From: Rhodanobacter ginsengisoli
GTDB taxonomy: Bacteria > Pseudomonadota > Gammaproteobacteria > Xanthomonadales > Rhodanobacteraceae
Direction: 5' to 3'
Length of the DNA stretch: 64,000 bases
Assembly: GCF_042657065.1 (NCBI RefSeq)
Contig: NZ_JBHSNF010000001.1
Coordinates: 1,178,001 to 1,242,000 of the forward strand
The notes under the pieces are model-generated. The model was not told the DNA's origin and searched no databases. It saw only the letters and a program-made list of their open reading frames with translations. The translations under genes were made by a program, and so were the position numbers. Shown in pieces: positions 8,793 to 17,028 of the stretch (the first letter of the stretch is position 1; every line of letters begins with the position of its first letter).

Positions 8793-10076
8793 CTAGCGCA
8801 AGGGTGCAGGGTCGCCCGGCGTGACGCTGTCATCGGTGCTGATCCGCAGCCGCCCGGCGACGAAACCCACCTGCAGGCCGCGGTGCCTTGCCAGGTAGCG
8901 TATCGCGACGAGGGCGGCTCCAATACCCGACGCACCGCCGATGACCAGTGCCCAGCGCGGACCCAGGGTGTCGGCCACCCAGCCGACGATGGGTGCGCCG
9001 ATCGGGGTGCCGCCCATAGCGATCGCCAGCACGATGGCGATCACCCGTCCGCGCATCGCGGGCGCGGTGGTCATCTGGGCCAGGCTGAGGGTGGAGGTGG
9101 TGAAGGTCTGCGCGGAGATGCCGATGATGACCAGCACGCCGGCGAACAGCAGCTCGTTCGGCATCAGCGCCGCCAGCATGCAGCCCAGCCCGAACACGCC
9201 GGCGCCGATCATCAGCAAGGGAATGCTGGGCTTGTCGCGCTGGGCGGCGAGCAGGGCGCCGGCGATGGAGCCGATGGCCATGGTCGAGGTGAGCAGGCCG
9301 TACGTGCCCGCGCCGGCGTGAAACACGCTCACCGCCATGGTCGAGATGTAGATGGCGAAGTTGAGGCCGAAGGTGCCGATCAGCAGCAGCATGAACAGCA
9401 CGGCCATCAGGTCCGGCCGCTGGCGCACGTAGCGGAAGCCGTCGGCGAGGCTGCCGCGGGTGCGCAGCGCCTTCTCCGCGCGATGCAGATCGGCTACGCG
9501 CAATCGCCACAGCGCCACGAGCACGGCGGCGAACGAGGCGGCATTGATAAGGAACACCCAACCCGTGCCCACGCCGGCGATCAGCAGGCCGGCGACGGCC
9601 GGACCGATCATGCGCGCGGCGTTGAACGAGGTGGAATTCAACGCCACCGCATTGGACAGGTCGGCCTCGCCCACCATCTCGGCGACGAAGGTCTGCCGCG
9701 CGGGCGAATCGAACGCGGTCACGCAACCGAGCAGCAAGGCGAACGCGTACACCTGCCACAACTGCACGGCGCCGCTGATGGTGAGCAGGCCCAGTCCCAG
9801 CGCCAGCACGCCCATCGCCGCCTGCGTGGCGATCAACAGCTTGCGTCGATCCAGATGGTCGGCGGCAAAGCCGCTCAGCGGCAGCAGCAACACCATCGGG
9901 CCGAACTGCAGCGACATCACCACGCCCACCGCGGTGGCGCTGTGGTGGGTCAGCCCGGTGAGCACCAGCCAGTCCTGCGCGATGCGCTGCATCCAGGTAC
10001 CGATGTTGGACACCACCGCGCCGCCGGCCCAGAGCCGGTAGTTGCGGTTCTTCAGCGAGCGGAACGTGCCTTTCAT
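8793..10076 (-). CDS. MFS transporter (EntS/DUF894-like drug or siderophore exporter)
   Basis: A 427-residue inner-membrane major facilitator with twelve predicted hydrophobic segments. The N-terminus (FRSLKNRNYRLWAGG) and the following NIGTWMQRIAQDW segment are characteristic of the EntS-like/DUF894 MFS group. The cytoplasmic loop 2-3 motif reads GFAADHLDRRKLL. These proteins export siderophores, drugs or metabolites. Its ATG overlaps the stop of a 57-codon ORF (ATGA at 10073-10076), and a MarR regulator lies upstream in the same direction. This suggests a MarR-controlled efflux operon; the substrate is unknown. The C-terminus is charged and unremarkable. Confidence 0.88.
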   Translation of the reverse strand: MKGTFRSLKNRNYRLWAGGAVVSNIGTWMQRIAQDWLVLTGLTHHSATAVGVVMSLQFGPMVLLLPLSGFAADHLDRRKLLIATQAAMGVLALGLGLLTISGAVQLWQVYAFALLLGCVTAFDSPARQTFVAEMVGEADLSNAVALNSTSFNAARMIGPAVAGLLIAGVGTGWVFLINAASFAAVLVALWRLRVADLHRAEKALRTRGSLADGFRYVRQRPDLMAVLFMLLLIGTFGLNFAIYISTMAVSVFHAGAGTYGLLTSTMAIGSIAGALLAAQRDKPSIPLLMIGAGVFGLGCMLAALMPNELLFAGVLVIIGISAQTFTTSTLSLAQMTTAPAMRGRVIAIVLAIAMGGTPIGAPIVGWVADTLGPRWALVIGGASGIGAALVAIRYLARHRGLQVGFVAGRLRISTDDSVTPGDPAPLR

Positions 10077-10246
10077 TCCGCGTTCGACGATTCCGCCGGC
10101 ATGTCGTCGGCGACGCCATGTCCGAGCGGCTCGATGATCCCGGCGCTGGTGGCGGTCTCGCCGAGGCGTGGAAAGCTGCGTTCGATGTTGTTCTGCAGGT
10201 CGATCGCGATCGGGGCGGCATGCGGGTCGAGCGGGGTGACTGACAT
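10073..10246 (-). CDS. Small ORF coupled to the MFS exporter gene, unknown function
   Basis: A 57-residue frame (starting MSVTPLDPHAAPIAIDLQ) fits exactly between the MarR gene and the exporter, and shares an ATGA stop/start overlap with the exporter gene. It has no membrane segment or cysteine and is acidic towards the end (DDMPAESSNAE). I do not recognise it. The ribosome-binding site is weak (GGAAA about 11 bases upstream). An upstream in-frame extension to 10333 would overlap the MarR gene and is less likely. It could be a real small protein or a leader whose translation couples expression of the exporter. Confidence 0.45.
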   Translation of the reverse strand: MSVTPLDPHAAPIAIDLQNNIERSFPRLGETATSAGIIEPLGHGVADDMPAESSNAE

Positions 10247-10289
10247 CGGGGATTTCCGGGGAAGGGCTGGGTGAACCTGGTGGTGCGGA

Positions 10290-10739
10290 TCAGGCGTCGA
10301 CGACGCGCTTGAGCAGTTCCATTGCCTGGGCAAGCTGCTCCTGCTCGGCTGACGTGAGCTTTTGCCGGAGCGTGCGGAACAGCCAGTCTTCGCGCGCGGC
10401 GCGGCCCGCCTTGATCCACGCGCGGCAGGCGGGGGTGATCGACCACAGTGTCTGGCGACCGTCGCTCGGGTCCGCGGTGCTGCCGACGAAACCGGCAGCC
10501 TGCAAGGTAGACACGTTCGCGCCCATCGACTGCGGGCGCATGCCTTCGGCGCGCGCCAGCGTCGTCACGGTGGCCGGGCCGTCCCTCTCCAGTCGGCGCA
10601 GCACCGACACCTGGGACAGGGTCAGGTCGCCCAGGCTGGCCTGTTCGCGCAGCCGCCGCTTGAGCTGGCCGGCGATCACGCGCAGGTCTCCGGCCAGGAT
10701 CAGGGCGCGGGTGGCGGAGGGGGTGGCGGCTTTGCCCAT
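10290..10739 (-). CDS. MarR-family transcriptional regulator
   Basis: A 149-residue winged-helix protein of the MarR family. The DNA-binding core spans about residues 40-105: LTLSQVSVLRRL, the recognition helix around RPQSMGANVSTLQAAGFV, and the DPSDGRQ wing, followed by the dimerisation helices. It is the first gene of a minus-strand run with a 57-codon ORF and an MFS exporter. Such repressors typically sense an antibiotic or phenolic compound and derepress the exporter. A symmetrical sequence at 10770-10788, 31 bp upstream of the start, is a plausible operator. Confidence 0.9.
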   Translation of the reverse strand: MGKAATPSATRALILAGDLRVIAGQLKRRLREQASLGDLTLSQVSVLRRLERDGPATVTTLARAEGMRPQSMGANVSTLQAAGFVGSTADPSDGRQTLWSITPACRAWIKAGRAAREDWLFRTLRQKLTSAEQEQLAQAMELLKRVVDA

Positions 10740-10769
10740 CGGCGCATGATGCCGGATGGAAAGGAAAAC

Positions 10770-10788
10770 TACAAAGGCAAACTTCGTA
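10770..10788. promoter_or_regulatory. Candidate MarR operator
   Basis: The 19-bp sequence has the form TAC-n-AAG-n5-CTT-n-GTA, symmetric at 12 of its 18 non-central positions. It lies just upstream of the MarR gene start, in a locally AT-rich stretch, where an autoregulatory operator would be expected. The length matches typical MarR sites (about 16-20 bp). No binding data exist in the sequence, so this is positional inference. Confidence 0.4.
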
Positions 10789-10962
10789 TGATGCGCGACC
10801 GGGTGGTCGCTGGGCCGGCGAGGTCGGCGGCGTCCGTTCCGGCAGAAATGCCCCGCCGAACGGTCTCGGTGATTGGCCGCGGGTCACGCACGAGCCGCAA
10901 GTCATGTGGCGGGCGGCTCCGGCTTGGGTTAGCTTGCAAGCTTCTCAAGACGGGGGACGTCC

Positions 10963-12318
10963 ATGAAGAAGCTTTTCGGTTTGGCGCTGTGCGCGCTGGT
11001 GACGGTGAACATCGCCTGGGCGCAGGCGTCGCCGCCGACATCGGTGGCGCCGCCGGCGCCGGTGACCCGGGTGGCGCAACAACCCGCCAGCCAATCCACG
11101 CAGTTCGATGTGGACAAGGCTACCGATGCCTACATGGCCGAACTGACCCCGGCGCAACGGGCGAACTCGGACGCCTATTTCGAGGGGGGATACTGGCTGA
11201 TCCTGTGGGACTGCCTGTGGGCGCTGGGCGTGGCGTGGCTGCTGCTGGGCACGCGGCTGTCGTCGCGCATGCGCGACTTCGCCGAGCGCCTCACCCGCTT
11301 CCGCTGGCTGCAGACAGCCATCTACGCATTGCAATACATCGTGCTGACGTCGCTGCTGACGCTGCCATGGAATATCTACGAGAACTTCGTTCGCGAACAC
11401 AAGTACGGCCTGTCCAGCCAGAACCTCGGGCAGTGGCTGGGCGACCAGGCCAAGGGGCTGGCCGTCGGCCTGGTCCTGGGCACGGTGGCGCTGGTGATCA
11501 TCTACGCGGTGATCCGCAAGGCCACCCGCACGTGGTGGCTGTGGGGTGCCGGGGTGGCGATGGTGTTCGTGATCTTTGTCGCCACCATTGCGCCGGTATA
11601 CATCGCGCCGCTGTTCAACACCTACAAGTCCTTGCCTGACAGTCCGTTGAAGGTGCAGATCCTGTCGATGGCGCGGGCCAACGGCATCCCGGCCACTGAC
11701 GTGTACTGGTTCGATGCCTCGCGCCAGAGCAAGCGGATCAGCGCGAACGTCAGCGGCATGTTCGGCACCACCCGCATCAGCCTCAACGACAACCTGCTGA
11801 ACCGCAGCACGCCGTCGGAGATCAAGGCCGTGCTGGGTCACGAGATGGGCCACTACGTGCTGAACCACGTATACAAGGGCATCGTGTTCTTCGGCATCAT
11901 CATCGTGCTCGGCTTCGCCTTCGTGCGCTGGGGCTTCGATTGGGTGGAGCGGCGCTGGGGCGCACGCTGGGGATTGCGCGGTGTCGGCGACGTGGCGGGT
12001 CTGCCGCTGATCGCGGCCCTGTTCACGCTCTTCATGTTCTTCATGACGCCGGTGAACAACACGCTCACCCGCAGCATGGAGGCCGAAGCGGATGCGTTCG
12101 GCCTGAATGCCGCGCGCCAGCCCGATGGCTTCGCGCAGGCGGCGGTGCAGCTTTCCGAATACCGCAAGATGCATCCGGGCGCGCTGGAAGAGTTCCTGTT
12201 CTTCGATCACCCCAGTGGCTGGAATCGCATCCACCGCGCGATGATATGGAAGGCCGAACATCTCGACGATGCCGATGTTCGCCGTGGCGATGCGATCGCT
12301 CCGCCTGGCGCACGCTGA
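10963..12318 (+). CDS. M48 family metallopeptidase (Ste24/CAAX-protease-like), membrane
   Basis: A 451-residue integral membrane zinc protease. Residues 1-20 look like a signal peptide or first membrane segment (MKKLFGLALCALVTVNIAWA), and further hydrophobic spans occur near 78-97, 118-135, 163-186, 194-216, 304-322 and 345-363. The zinc motif is HEMGH (His293, Glu294, His297), and the downstream acidic ligand is in EAEADAF (373-379). The N-terminal arrangement resembles Ste24-type CAAX proteases, which in bacteria cleave damaged or mis-inserted membrane proteins. A 10-bp-stem hairpin and a 30-bp palindrome follow the gene. It is monocistronic. Confidence 0.9.
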   Translation: MKKLFGLALCALVTVNIAWAQASPPTSVAPPAPVTRVAQQPASQSTQFDVDKATDAYMAELTPAQRANSDAYFEGGYWLILWDCLWALGVAWLLLGTRLSSRMRDFAERLTRFRWLQTAIYALQYIVLTSLLTLPWNIYENFVREHKYGLSSQNLGQWLGDQAKGLAVGLVLGTVALVIIYAVIRKATRTWWLWGAGVAMVFVIFVATIAPVYIAPLFNTYKSLPDSPLKVQILSMARANGIPATDVYWFDASRQSKRISANVSGMFGTTRISLNDNLLNRSTPSEIKAVLGHEMGHYVLNHVYKGIVFFGIIIVLGFAFVRWGFDWVERRWGARWGLRGVGDVAGLPLIAALFTLFMFFMTPVNNTLTRSMEAEADAFGLNAARQPDGFAQAAVQLSEYRKMHPGALEEFLFFDHPSGWNRIHRAMIWKAEHLDDADVRRGDAIAPPGAR

Positions 12319-12341
12319 GTCGAAGCGCATTCGTGATTGAG

Positions 12342-12371
12342 GGATACCGCTGCGCATGCGCAGCGGTATCC
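12342..12371. repeat. 30-bp perfect palindrome
   Basis: Each 15-base half (GGATACCGCTGCGCA and its complement) pairs without mismatch or loop, 23 bp behind the M48 protease stop. The centre contains TGCGCATGCGCA. It could fold as a cruciform or act as a transcript-end hairpin or a protein-binding site. No T run follows. Confidence 0.6.
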
Positions 12372-12406
12372 GTGCCGGCATCCGTGGACGTGACAGGATT
12401 GCCCAT

Positions 12407-12431
12407 GCCGCGCGGTGGCTGACCGCGCGGC
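12407..12431 (+). terminator. GC-rich hairpin ahead of the TonB receptor cluster
   Basis: A perfect 10-bp stem (GCCGCGCGGT, 12407-12416, with 12422-12431) and a 5-base loop GGCTG. It lies 89 bp past the protease stop and 85 bp before the promoter of the next cluster. Only a weak CTTGTT follows, so termination efficiency is uncertain. Confidence 0.45.
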
Positions 12432-12515
12432 AAGCCTTGTTCCAACAGACTTCGTCGCCGATGCCGTCGCCAGCGACGGCGGCGTCATGCCTATGGCCCG
12501 GCAGTGATATGTAAA

Positions 12516-12549
12516 TAACATTGACACAATAATGTTAGTTGTGTACCAA
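12516..12549 (+). promoter_or_regulatory. Promoter with embedded operator for the D-peptide cluster
   Basis: A perfect 7-bp inverted repeat TAACATT-N8-AATGTTA (12516-12537) overlaps a perfect -35 hexamer TTGACA (12521-12526). A weak -10-like TACCAA follows 17 bp later (12544-12549). The region is strikingly AT-rich for this genome. The translation start at 12593 lies about 40 bases past the expected transcript start. A repressor bound to the repeat would block polymerase. The cluster's own RpiR protein is the obvious candidate, by inference. Confidence 0.6.
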
Positions 12550-12592
12550 TGTGAACGTGGGCCGTCCACTTGACCATTCGGGGGAGAACGTC

Positions 12593-14923
12593 ATGGAGCT
12601 TCGCAATCTGCAGCCGGGTCGGCGTCGTATCTGCAACGCCATCGCCTTCGCTTTGCTGGGTTCATTGGGCGTCTCGGCGCACGCATCGACGGTGGGGGAC
12701 GCCGGCAAGGCCGGCGTGACCGAAGGCAGCGCTGCCGCCACCGGGCAGGATCAGGCGGCGCAGAATCAGGCGGCGCAGAATCAGACCAGGCGCCAGGCGG
12801 CGACCGACCTGAGCACGGTCGTGGTCACCGCCAACAAGCGCAACGAACGCTTGCAGGACGTGCCGATGGCCGTGTCCGCGCTGGAAGGCGACCAGCTCGA
12901 GCGGGAGAGTGCGCAGAGTTTCGCCGATTACGCCACGCGGGTGCCGGGGCTCAACATCGTGTCGCAGGGTCCGGGCCAGACGCAGCTGGTGCTGCGCGGC
13001 GTCACCTCGGGGGCGAACACGCCGAACGCGACCGTCGGAACCTATATCGACGACACCCCGTACGGTTCGAGCACCGTCTACTCCGCCGGCAGCGTGCTGA
13101 CCCCGGACATCGATCCGGATGATGTCGAGCGCATCGAGGTGCTGCGCGGTCCGCAGGGCACCCTGTATGGCTCCAACACGCTGGGCGGACTGATCAAGTT
13201 CGTCACCACCAGGCCGGACAGCACGATGTTCTCCGGTCGGGTCGCCGTGGGCGGCAGCAGCGTCTCCGGCGGCGACAGCGGCGTCAACGCCCATGGCACG
13301 GTGAACCTGCCGCTGGTCAGGGACAAGCTCGCGCTGCGCGTCAACGCCTATACCCGGGACGATCCCGGCTATACCGACAACGTCGCCACCGGGCAGAAGG
13401 ATGTCGACGATGCCAAGGTCCGCGGCGCCCGCGCGCAGTTGCTGTGGACGCCGGCCGACAACTTTTCGTTGCGCCTGTCCGCGCTGGCGCAGAACCTCAG
13501 CGGCGCGGCGCTGGCCAACACCGGCACCGATGTGGATCCCTACACGTTGAAGCCGATCCATGGCGACCTGAAGCAGAGCCGCGCGCCCGGCACGGGTCAG
13601 TTCAGTGTGCGCTACCGCCTCTACGACGCAGCGGTGAACGCCGACTTCGGCTGGTCCCGGCTGGTGTCCTCCACCAGCTACAGCACGCTGGACAAGGCTT
13701 CCAATACGGACGTGACGGCGGCTTATGGCCCGATCCTCGGTCCGGCGCTGGGCCTCTCGAACGCCGGCTTCTCGATCCGCAATCCGATCACCCTGGGCAA
13801 GTTCACCCAGGAGCTGCGCCTGCAATCGCCGGAAGACCAGACGCTGGAGTGGCGTGCCGGCGTGTTCTACACGCGCGAGCACACCTCCAACGTGCAGGAC
13901 GTGCTGTTGTTCGATGCCACCAGCGGCGTGCCGATCGCCTTTCCACTCACCCTGGGTCACATCGCGGTGGGTCCGTCGGTGTTCACCGAATGGGCCGGCT
14001 ACGGCGACGTGACCTGGCATGCGACGTCGCAGCTCAGCATCCTGTTCGGTGCGCGCTACACCCACGACAAGACGACGTTCACCCAGACGGGCAACGGCAT
14101 CCTGGTGGGTGACAGCAATTTCACCATCAACAGTTCGGACAGCCCCACCACGTTCCTGGTCAACCCGAGTTTCAAGTTCAACGACAACCTGATGACTTAC
14201 GCGCGCATCGCCTCGGGCTTCCGCCCCGGCGGCCCCAACGTCGGCGTGCCGCCGGGGCTGGGTGCGCCGGAGAGCTTCAAGCCGGACAAGCTGGTGAGCT
14301 ACGAGCTGGGTCTGAAGTCGACGCTGCTGGACAAGCACATGACCATCGATGTGTCGGCCTTCTACATCGACTGGAGCCAGATCCAGCTGACCTCGTTCGC
14401 CGGTGGCTTCAGCTTCCTCGGCAACGGCGGCAAGGCGAAAAGCCAGGGCGTCGAGGCGAGCTGGCAATACGCCGCGGCGCCGGGCCTGATGCTGTCGGCC
14501 AATGCCACCTGGACCGACGCCACATTGTCGGCCGACACGCCACCGGGCCTGTACGGTTACAAGGGCGATCGCCTGCCGTGGGTACCGAAGTGGAACGCCA
14601 ACCTGGGCGTGGACTACGACTTCCCGATGAGCGGCGCATGGTCCGGCTTCGTGGGCGCCAGCTACAGCTACATCGGTTCGCGCAAGAGCGATTTCTCGAC
14701 CTCGCCGGGCCCGCGCTTCGACGTACCCGACTACGACGGCGTGGACCTGCGTGCCGGTGTCAACTACGGCAGCTGGACGTTCAAGGCCTACGTCAAGAAC
14801 CTCACCAACCAGCGCGGCATCACCTCGATGGGTTCGGAGACCACCGACCCGCGCGGCAATCTGTTCGCCGCGAACTACGTGACGCCACGCACCGTGGGCC
14901 TTTCCGCCAGCGTCAGCTTCTGA
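12593..14923 (+). CDS. TonB-dependent outer-membrane receptor
   Basis: A 776-residue outer-membrane active transporter. A signal peptide ends near SAHA (about residue 31 from MELRNLQPG). A Gln/Ala-rich linker, a TonB-box-like STVVVTANKRNER and the plug domain follow (QDVPMAVSALEGDQ; LRGPQGTLYGSNTLGGLIKFVT is the plug's end). A large beta barrel ends in Phe (SASVSF). The plug type is that of Xanthomonadales carbohydrate/peptide TonB receptors. The start at 12593 has GGGGGAG upstream; an in-frame start at 12539 would precede the expected transcript start. As first gene of an eight-gene run with dipeptidase and peptide transporter genes, it probably imports peptides or muropeptides. Confidence 0.9.
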   Translation: MELRNLQPGRRRICNAIAFALLGSLGVSAHASTVGDAGKAGVTEGSAAATGQDQAAQNQAAQNQTRRQAATDLSTVVVTANKRNERLQDVPMAVSALEGDQLERESAQSFADYATRVPGLNIVSQGPGQTQLVLRGVTSGANTPNATVGTYIDDTPYGSSTVYSAGSVLTPDIDPDDVERIEVLRGPQGTLYGSNTLGGLIKFVTTRPDSTMFSGRVAVGGSSVSGGDSGVNAHGTVNLPLVRDKLALRVNAYTRDDPGYTDNVATGQKDVDDAKVRGARAQLLWTPADNFSLRLSALAQNLSGAALANTGTDVDPYTLKPIHGDLKQSRAPGTGQFSVRYRLYDAAVNADFGWSRLVSSTSYSTLDKASNTDVTAAYGPILGPALGLSNAGFSIRNPITLGKFTQELRLQSPEDQTLEWRAGVFYTREHTSNVQDVLLFDATSGVPIAFPLTLGHIAVGPSVFTEWAGYGDVTWHATSQLSILFGARYTHDKTTFTQTGNGILVGDSNFTINSSDSPTTFLVNPSFKFNDNLMTYARIASGFRPGGPNVGVPPGLGAPESFKPDKLVSYELGLKSTLLDKHMTIDVSAFYIDWSQIQLTSFAGGFSFLGNGGKAKSQGVEASWQYAAAPGLMLSANATWTDATLSADTPPGLYGYKGDRLPWVPKWNANLGVDYDFPMSGAWSGFVGASYSYIGSRKSDFSTSPGPRFDVPDYDGVDLRAGVNYGSWTFKAYVKNLTNQRGITSMGSETTDPRGNLFAANYVTPRTVGLSASVSF

Positions 14924-14958
14924 AGACAGCCGTCCATCGAATCACCGTCGGAGTATTT

Positions 14959-16971
14959 ATGAACCGTCTTGCCAAGATCGCGGCAGCCTTCGCCATCACC
15001 TGGGCCAGTGGCCTGCTGATGGCGCAGACGCCGCCGCCCCAATCCGTCCCGGCGCCGCTGCCCGCCATGCCGGTGCCTGCGGTGAACGCGACGATCGCCG
15101 ATAGCGATGCCGCATCGACGCACGCACTGACCGCCGAGGATCTGTCGAGCTTCTTCGATGGCCTGGTGCCTTTTGCGCTGAAACGCGGCGACGTGGCCGG
15201 CGGCGTGATCAGCGTGGTGAAGGACGGCAATCTGCTGTTCGCCCGCGGCTACGGCTACGCCGACCTGAAGACGCGCACGGCCCCATCGCCCGAGACCACG
15301 CTGTTCCGTCCCGGCTCCACCTCCAAGCTGTTCACCTGGACCGCGGTGATGCAGCAGGTGGAGCTGGGCAAGCTGGATCTGGACAAGGACGTCAACGACT
15401 ACCTCGACTTCAAGATTCCCGCGCGCGACGGCAAGCCGATCACCCTGCGCAACATCATGACCCACACGCCGGGCTTCGAGGACACGGCCAGAGGCCTGCT
15501 GCCGGCCTCCACCGACGAGGTGAACCTGGAGAAGTACCTGAAGTCGCACGTGCCCGCGCGCATCTTCGCGCCGGGCACCATCGTGGCCTATTCCAACTAC
15601 GGTTGCGGGCTGGCCGGCTACATCGTGCAGCGCGTATCCGGCGAACCGTTCGCGGACTACATCAAGCGGCACATCTTCGATCCGCTGCAGATGACCCATT
15701 CCAGCTTTGCGCAGCCCTTGCCGCCGGCGCTGGCGCCATTGATGTCCAAGGGCTACAAGAGTGCCTCCGACGGCAAGCCGGTCCCGTTCGAGCCGGTCGA
15801 TCCCGCGCCGGCCGGTGCCCTGAGCAGTTCGGCCACCGACATGGCGAACTTCATGATCGCGCAGCTGCAGGACGGCCGCTTCGGCGATGCAAGAATCCTC
15901 AAGCAGCCCACCGCCGAGCTGATGCACAGCCTGCAGCACACCGCGGCGCCCGGCCTGAACGGTTTCGACCTGGGCTTCTACCAGGAGAACAGCCACGGCC
16001 AGCGCATCATCGGCCACGCCGGCGACACCGTGGTGTTCCACAGCGACCTGCACCTGATGCTGGATGCGCACGTCGGCGTCTTCATGTCGTTCAACAGCGC
16101 CGGCAACGAAGGCGGCGCGCATGTGATCCGCAAGGCGGTGTTCCAGTCCTTCCTCGACCGCTACTTCCCGTACGACGCGCCGAAGGAGCCGACCGTCGCC
16201 ACCGCCAAGGCCGACGCCGCGCGTGTTGCCGGGTGGTACGAGTCGAGCCGGCGCAACGACAGTGCGCTGCGCCCGCTGTACCTGCTCGGCCAGGCCAAAG
16301 TGGAGGCGCAACCGGATGGCACCATCGTGGTGCCGGTGTGGAACAACTACGCCGGCAAACCGCTGCACTGGCGCGAGGTGGGCCCGTTGACCTGGCGCGA
16401 AATCAACGGCGACGCACATCTGAAGTTCGTCACCGACGCCGACGGCAACATCGAATACTGGGCGACCGATGTCGAGGCGCCGGTGTTCGTGTTCCAGCGC
16501 GTGTCCGGCGCGCGCTCGATGGCCACGGTCAGCCTGTGGGCCGGTCTGTCGTTCCTGCTGCTGGTCGTGGCGTTGCTGAGCTGGGGCATCGGCGGCTGGG
16601 TGCGTCGCCACTATCGCCGCCCGCTCGCGCTCGATGCCGCGCAGCGCCGTTCGCGGCTGCTGTCGCGTCTGGGTGTGCTCGCCCTGTTCGTGGATCTTGC
16701 CGGCTGGATGGCACTGCTGGTCGCTTCGTCGATCAGCGAGGACATGCTGCTGCAAGGCACGATGACGCCATGGCTGTACCTGCTTTACGTGCTGGGCGTA
16801 CTTGGCCTGCTCGGCGCGCTGGCGGTGGTGGTGCATGCGGTGCGCAGCTGGATGGCGCCACGCCGCGGCCGCTGGGTGTTGGCGGGCGAAACCCTGCTGG
16901 CGCTGGCGGCGATCTATCTTTCCTGGCTGATCCTCGCGTTCGGGATGATCAGTTTCAACGTCCGTTACTGA
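14959..16971 (+). CDS. Membrane-anchored beta-lactamase-fold serine hydrolase
   Basis: A 670-residue exported hydrolase. A signal peptide (about 1-22) and a Pro/Ala linker precede a class C beta-lactamase/penicillin-binding-like domain (about 60-400). Its active-site Ser120 lies in STSK (Ser-x-x-Lys), the second motif is YSN (211-213), and an HAG triad-like motif is in IIGHAGDT. A beta-rich module (about 410-515) and four membrane spans (about 524-545, 568-588, 604-627, 638-662) follow, so the catalytic domain sits in the periplasm tethered to the inner membrane. The gene starts 35 bp behind the TonB receptor with GGAG before the ATG. Relatives include D-aminopeptidases, DD-peptidases and esterases. 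D-peptide cleavage is inferred from neighbours. Confidence 0.85.
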   Translation: MNRLAKIAAAFAITWASGLLMAQTPPPQSVPAPLPAMPVPAVNATIADSDAASTHALTAEDLSSFFDGLVPFALKRGDVAGGVISVVKDGNLLFARGYGYADLKTRTAPSPETTLFRPGSTSKLFTWTAVMQQVELGKLDLDKDVNDYLDFKIPARDGKPITLRNIMTHTPGFEDTARGLLPASTDEVNLEKYLKSHVPARIFAPGTIVAYSNYGCGLAGYIVQRVSGEPFADYIKRHIFDPLQMTHSSFAQPLPPALAPLMSKGYKSASDGKPVPFEPVDPAPAGALSSSATDMANFMIAQLQDGRFGDARILKQPTAELMHSLQHTAAPGLNGFDLGFYQENSHGQRIIGHAGDTVVFHSDLHLMLDAHVGVFMSFNSAGNEGGAHVIRKAVFQSFLDRYFPYDAPKEPTVATAKADAARVAGWYESSRRNDSALRPLYLLGQAKVEAQPDGTIVVPVWNNYAGKPLHWREVGPLTWREINGDAHLKFVTDADGNIEYWATDVEAPVFVFQRVSGARSMATVSLWAGLSFLLLVVALLSWGIGGWVRRHYRRPLALDAAQRRSRLLSRLGVLALFVDLAGWMALLVASSISEDMLLQGTMTPWLYLLYVLGVLGLLGALAVVVHAVRSWMAPRRGRWVLAGETLLALAAIYLSWLILAFGMISFNVRY

Positions 16972-17028
16972 CCTCATTCGCGCGGTGGCGGATCACCGTC
17001 GCCGCGCGCTCCATCCAGGGAAGCAGGC

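Noticed and set aside
12539..12592. Longer TonB receptor start at 12539.
   Set aside because: It would lie upstream of or within the predicted -10 region, adds residues before a normal signal peptide and lacks a ribosome-binding site, whereas 12593 has one.
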